A stretch of 5,871 bases of DNA from Burkholderia gladioli (lineage in GTDB: Bacteria > Pseudomonadota > Gammaproteobacteria > Burkholderiales > Burkholderiaceae). Shown here one piece after another: positions 5,612 through 5,871 of the stretch (position 1 is the stretch's first letter; each line of letters begins with the position of its first letter). The DNA lies in contig WNEB01000112.1 of the NCBI GenBank assembly GCA_009914575.1, positions 1 through 5,871 on the forward strand, read 5' to 3'. A program made the position numbers and the translations under genes. Below the pieces are notes generated by a model. That model searched no databases, was not told the DNA's origin, and was given only the letters and a program-made list of their open reading frames with translations.

Positions 5612-5871
5612 ATGAAGCCTACCAAGAAACCGAACCGTCGTGCTGATGCTGAGTGTCGTGTTGTTGGTAAACAAGAGCACGAAGCGCTGCGCGCGGGCCT
5701 TGCCGAGCAAGCCCAGTTGCTGCTGCCGATGCTCGAGCTGATCCGGAACACGCGGATCAGCGTTGATGAGCTGATGTACGACGCTGGCCGGGCGCTCGTC
5801 GAGCAGTTGCTGATGGTGTCGGCCGGAGAAGTCGCCGGCGAAAAACATGCCGGACGCGCCGGTGGCGACGT
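5612..5871 (+). CDS. Probable transposase, N-terminal part (IS256/mutator-like; runs off the window)
   Basis: This is an open frame of 86 codons to the window edge, starting MKPTKKPNRRADAECRVVGK. The ATG at 5612 is preceded by AGGAG (5597-5601) with 10 nt spacing. The segment ELIRNTRISVDELMYDAGRA, followed by LVEQLLMVSAGEVAGEKHAGR, resembles the helical N-terminal region of mutator-type transposases. In those, a 'SAE-VAG---.GR/K' stretch precedes the DNA-binding and DDE parts. The basic N-terminus fits a DNA-binding protein. The DDE catalytic residues would lie downstream, beyond the window, so the family rests on the N-terminus and the IS-like context alone. Less likely alternatives are another DDE transposase family or an IS accessory protein. 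Confidence 0.65.
   Translation, partial: MKPTKKPNRRADAECRVVGKQEHEALRAGLAEQAQLLLPMLELIRNTRISVDELMYDAGRALVEQLLMVSAGEVAGEKHAGRAGGD

Larger units (their letters stand above)
5508..5871 (+). mobile_element. Left end of a second insertion sequence (probably IS256/mutator-like)
   Basis: Near 5508 the sequence changes from a GC-rich gene tail to an IS-like terminus (GGCGGTGTCCCAAACGTAG). A leader rich in short repeats follows, then a transposase-like gene at 5612 that runs off the window. Elements of this kind commonly begin with a GG-GTGTCCC-type end (family recollection, not verified). The exact boundary is not established because the opposite inverted repeat and the target duplication lie outside. 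It is unrelated in sequence to the element at the left edge. Confidence 0.65.

Overview
The window is GC-rich, with strong third-position G/C preference in its genes. The gene content (htpG, a chorismate lyase, a hypoxanthine-DNA glycosylase, a spermidine-synthase-like protein) points to a betaproteobacterium, most likely Burkholderia or a close relative. That assignment rests on gene recognition and composition; no search was run. Two unrelated insertion sequences and two frameshifted genes suggest an IS-rich genome undergoing local gene decay.

Layout from left to right. (1) Bases 1 to about 293 are the promoter-proximal end of an IS3-family element pointing left. It carries the start of its orfA on the minus strand and an outward-to-inward promoter whose -35 lies next to the terminus. 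(2) Bases 294-1115 are the C-terminal part of a fold-type-I PLP aminotransferase (MocR/ARO8-like). Its 5' half is missing at the IS junction, and a 5-bp tandem duplication (AGGGG twice, 752-761) breaks the remaining frame. (3) Bases 1116-1279 form a regulatory intergenic region with a near-consensus sigma-32 heat-shock promoter and a perfect 16-bp palindrome in the leader. (4) Bases 1280-4312 hold three intact, overlapping genes: htpG (Hsp90), ubiC (chorismate lyase) and a family-6 uracil-DNA-glycosylase-superfamily enzyme (hypoxanthine-DNA glycosylase). (5) Bases 4440-5530 are a spermidine-synthase-like SAM-fold gene broken by loss of bases in a CG dinucleotide run at 4828-4835. (6) From about 5508 to the window end is the left end of a second, different element, probably IS256/mutator-like. 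It has a structured leader and the N-terminus of a transposase.

The three core genes appear to be transcribed together: htpG and ubiC share one base (TGATG), and ubiC overlaps the glycosylase gene by 8 bp. If the sigma-32 promoter is the main one, heat shock would raise a chaperone, the first committed enzyme of ubiquinone synthesis and a repair enzyme for deaminated adenine as one unit. Intact genes lie in the middle and damaged genes lie beside the two IS elements. I saw no tRNA, rRNA, CRISPR array or phage signature, and no evidence of a wholly new system. The most noteworthy points are the heat-shock operon, its palindromic leader, the two short-repeat frameshifts, and the hairpin over the transposase start.
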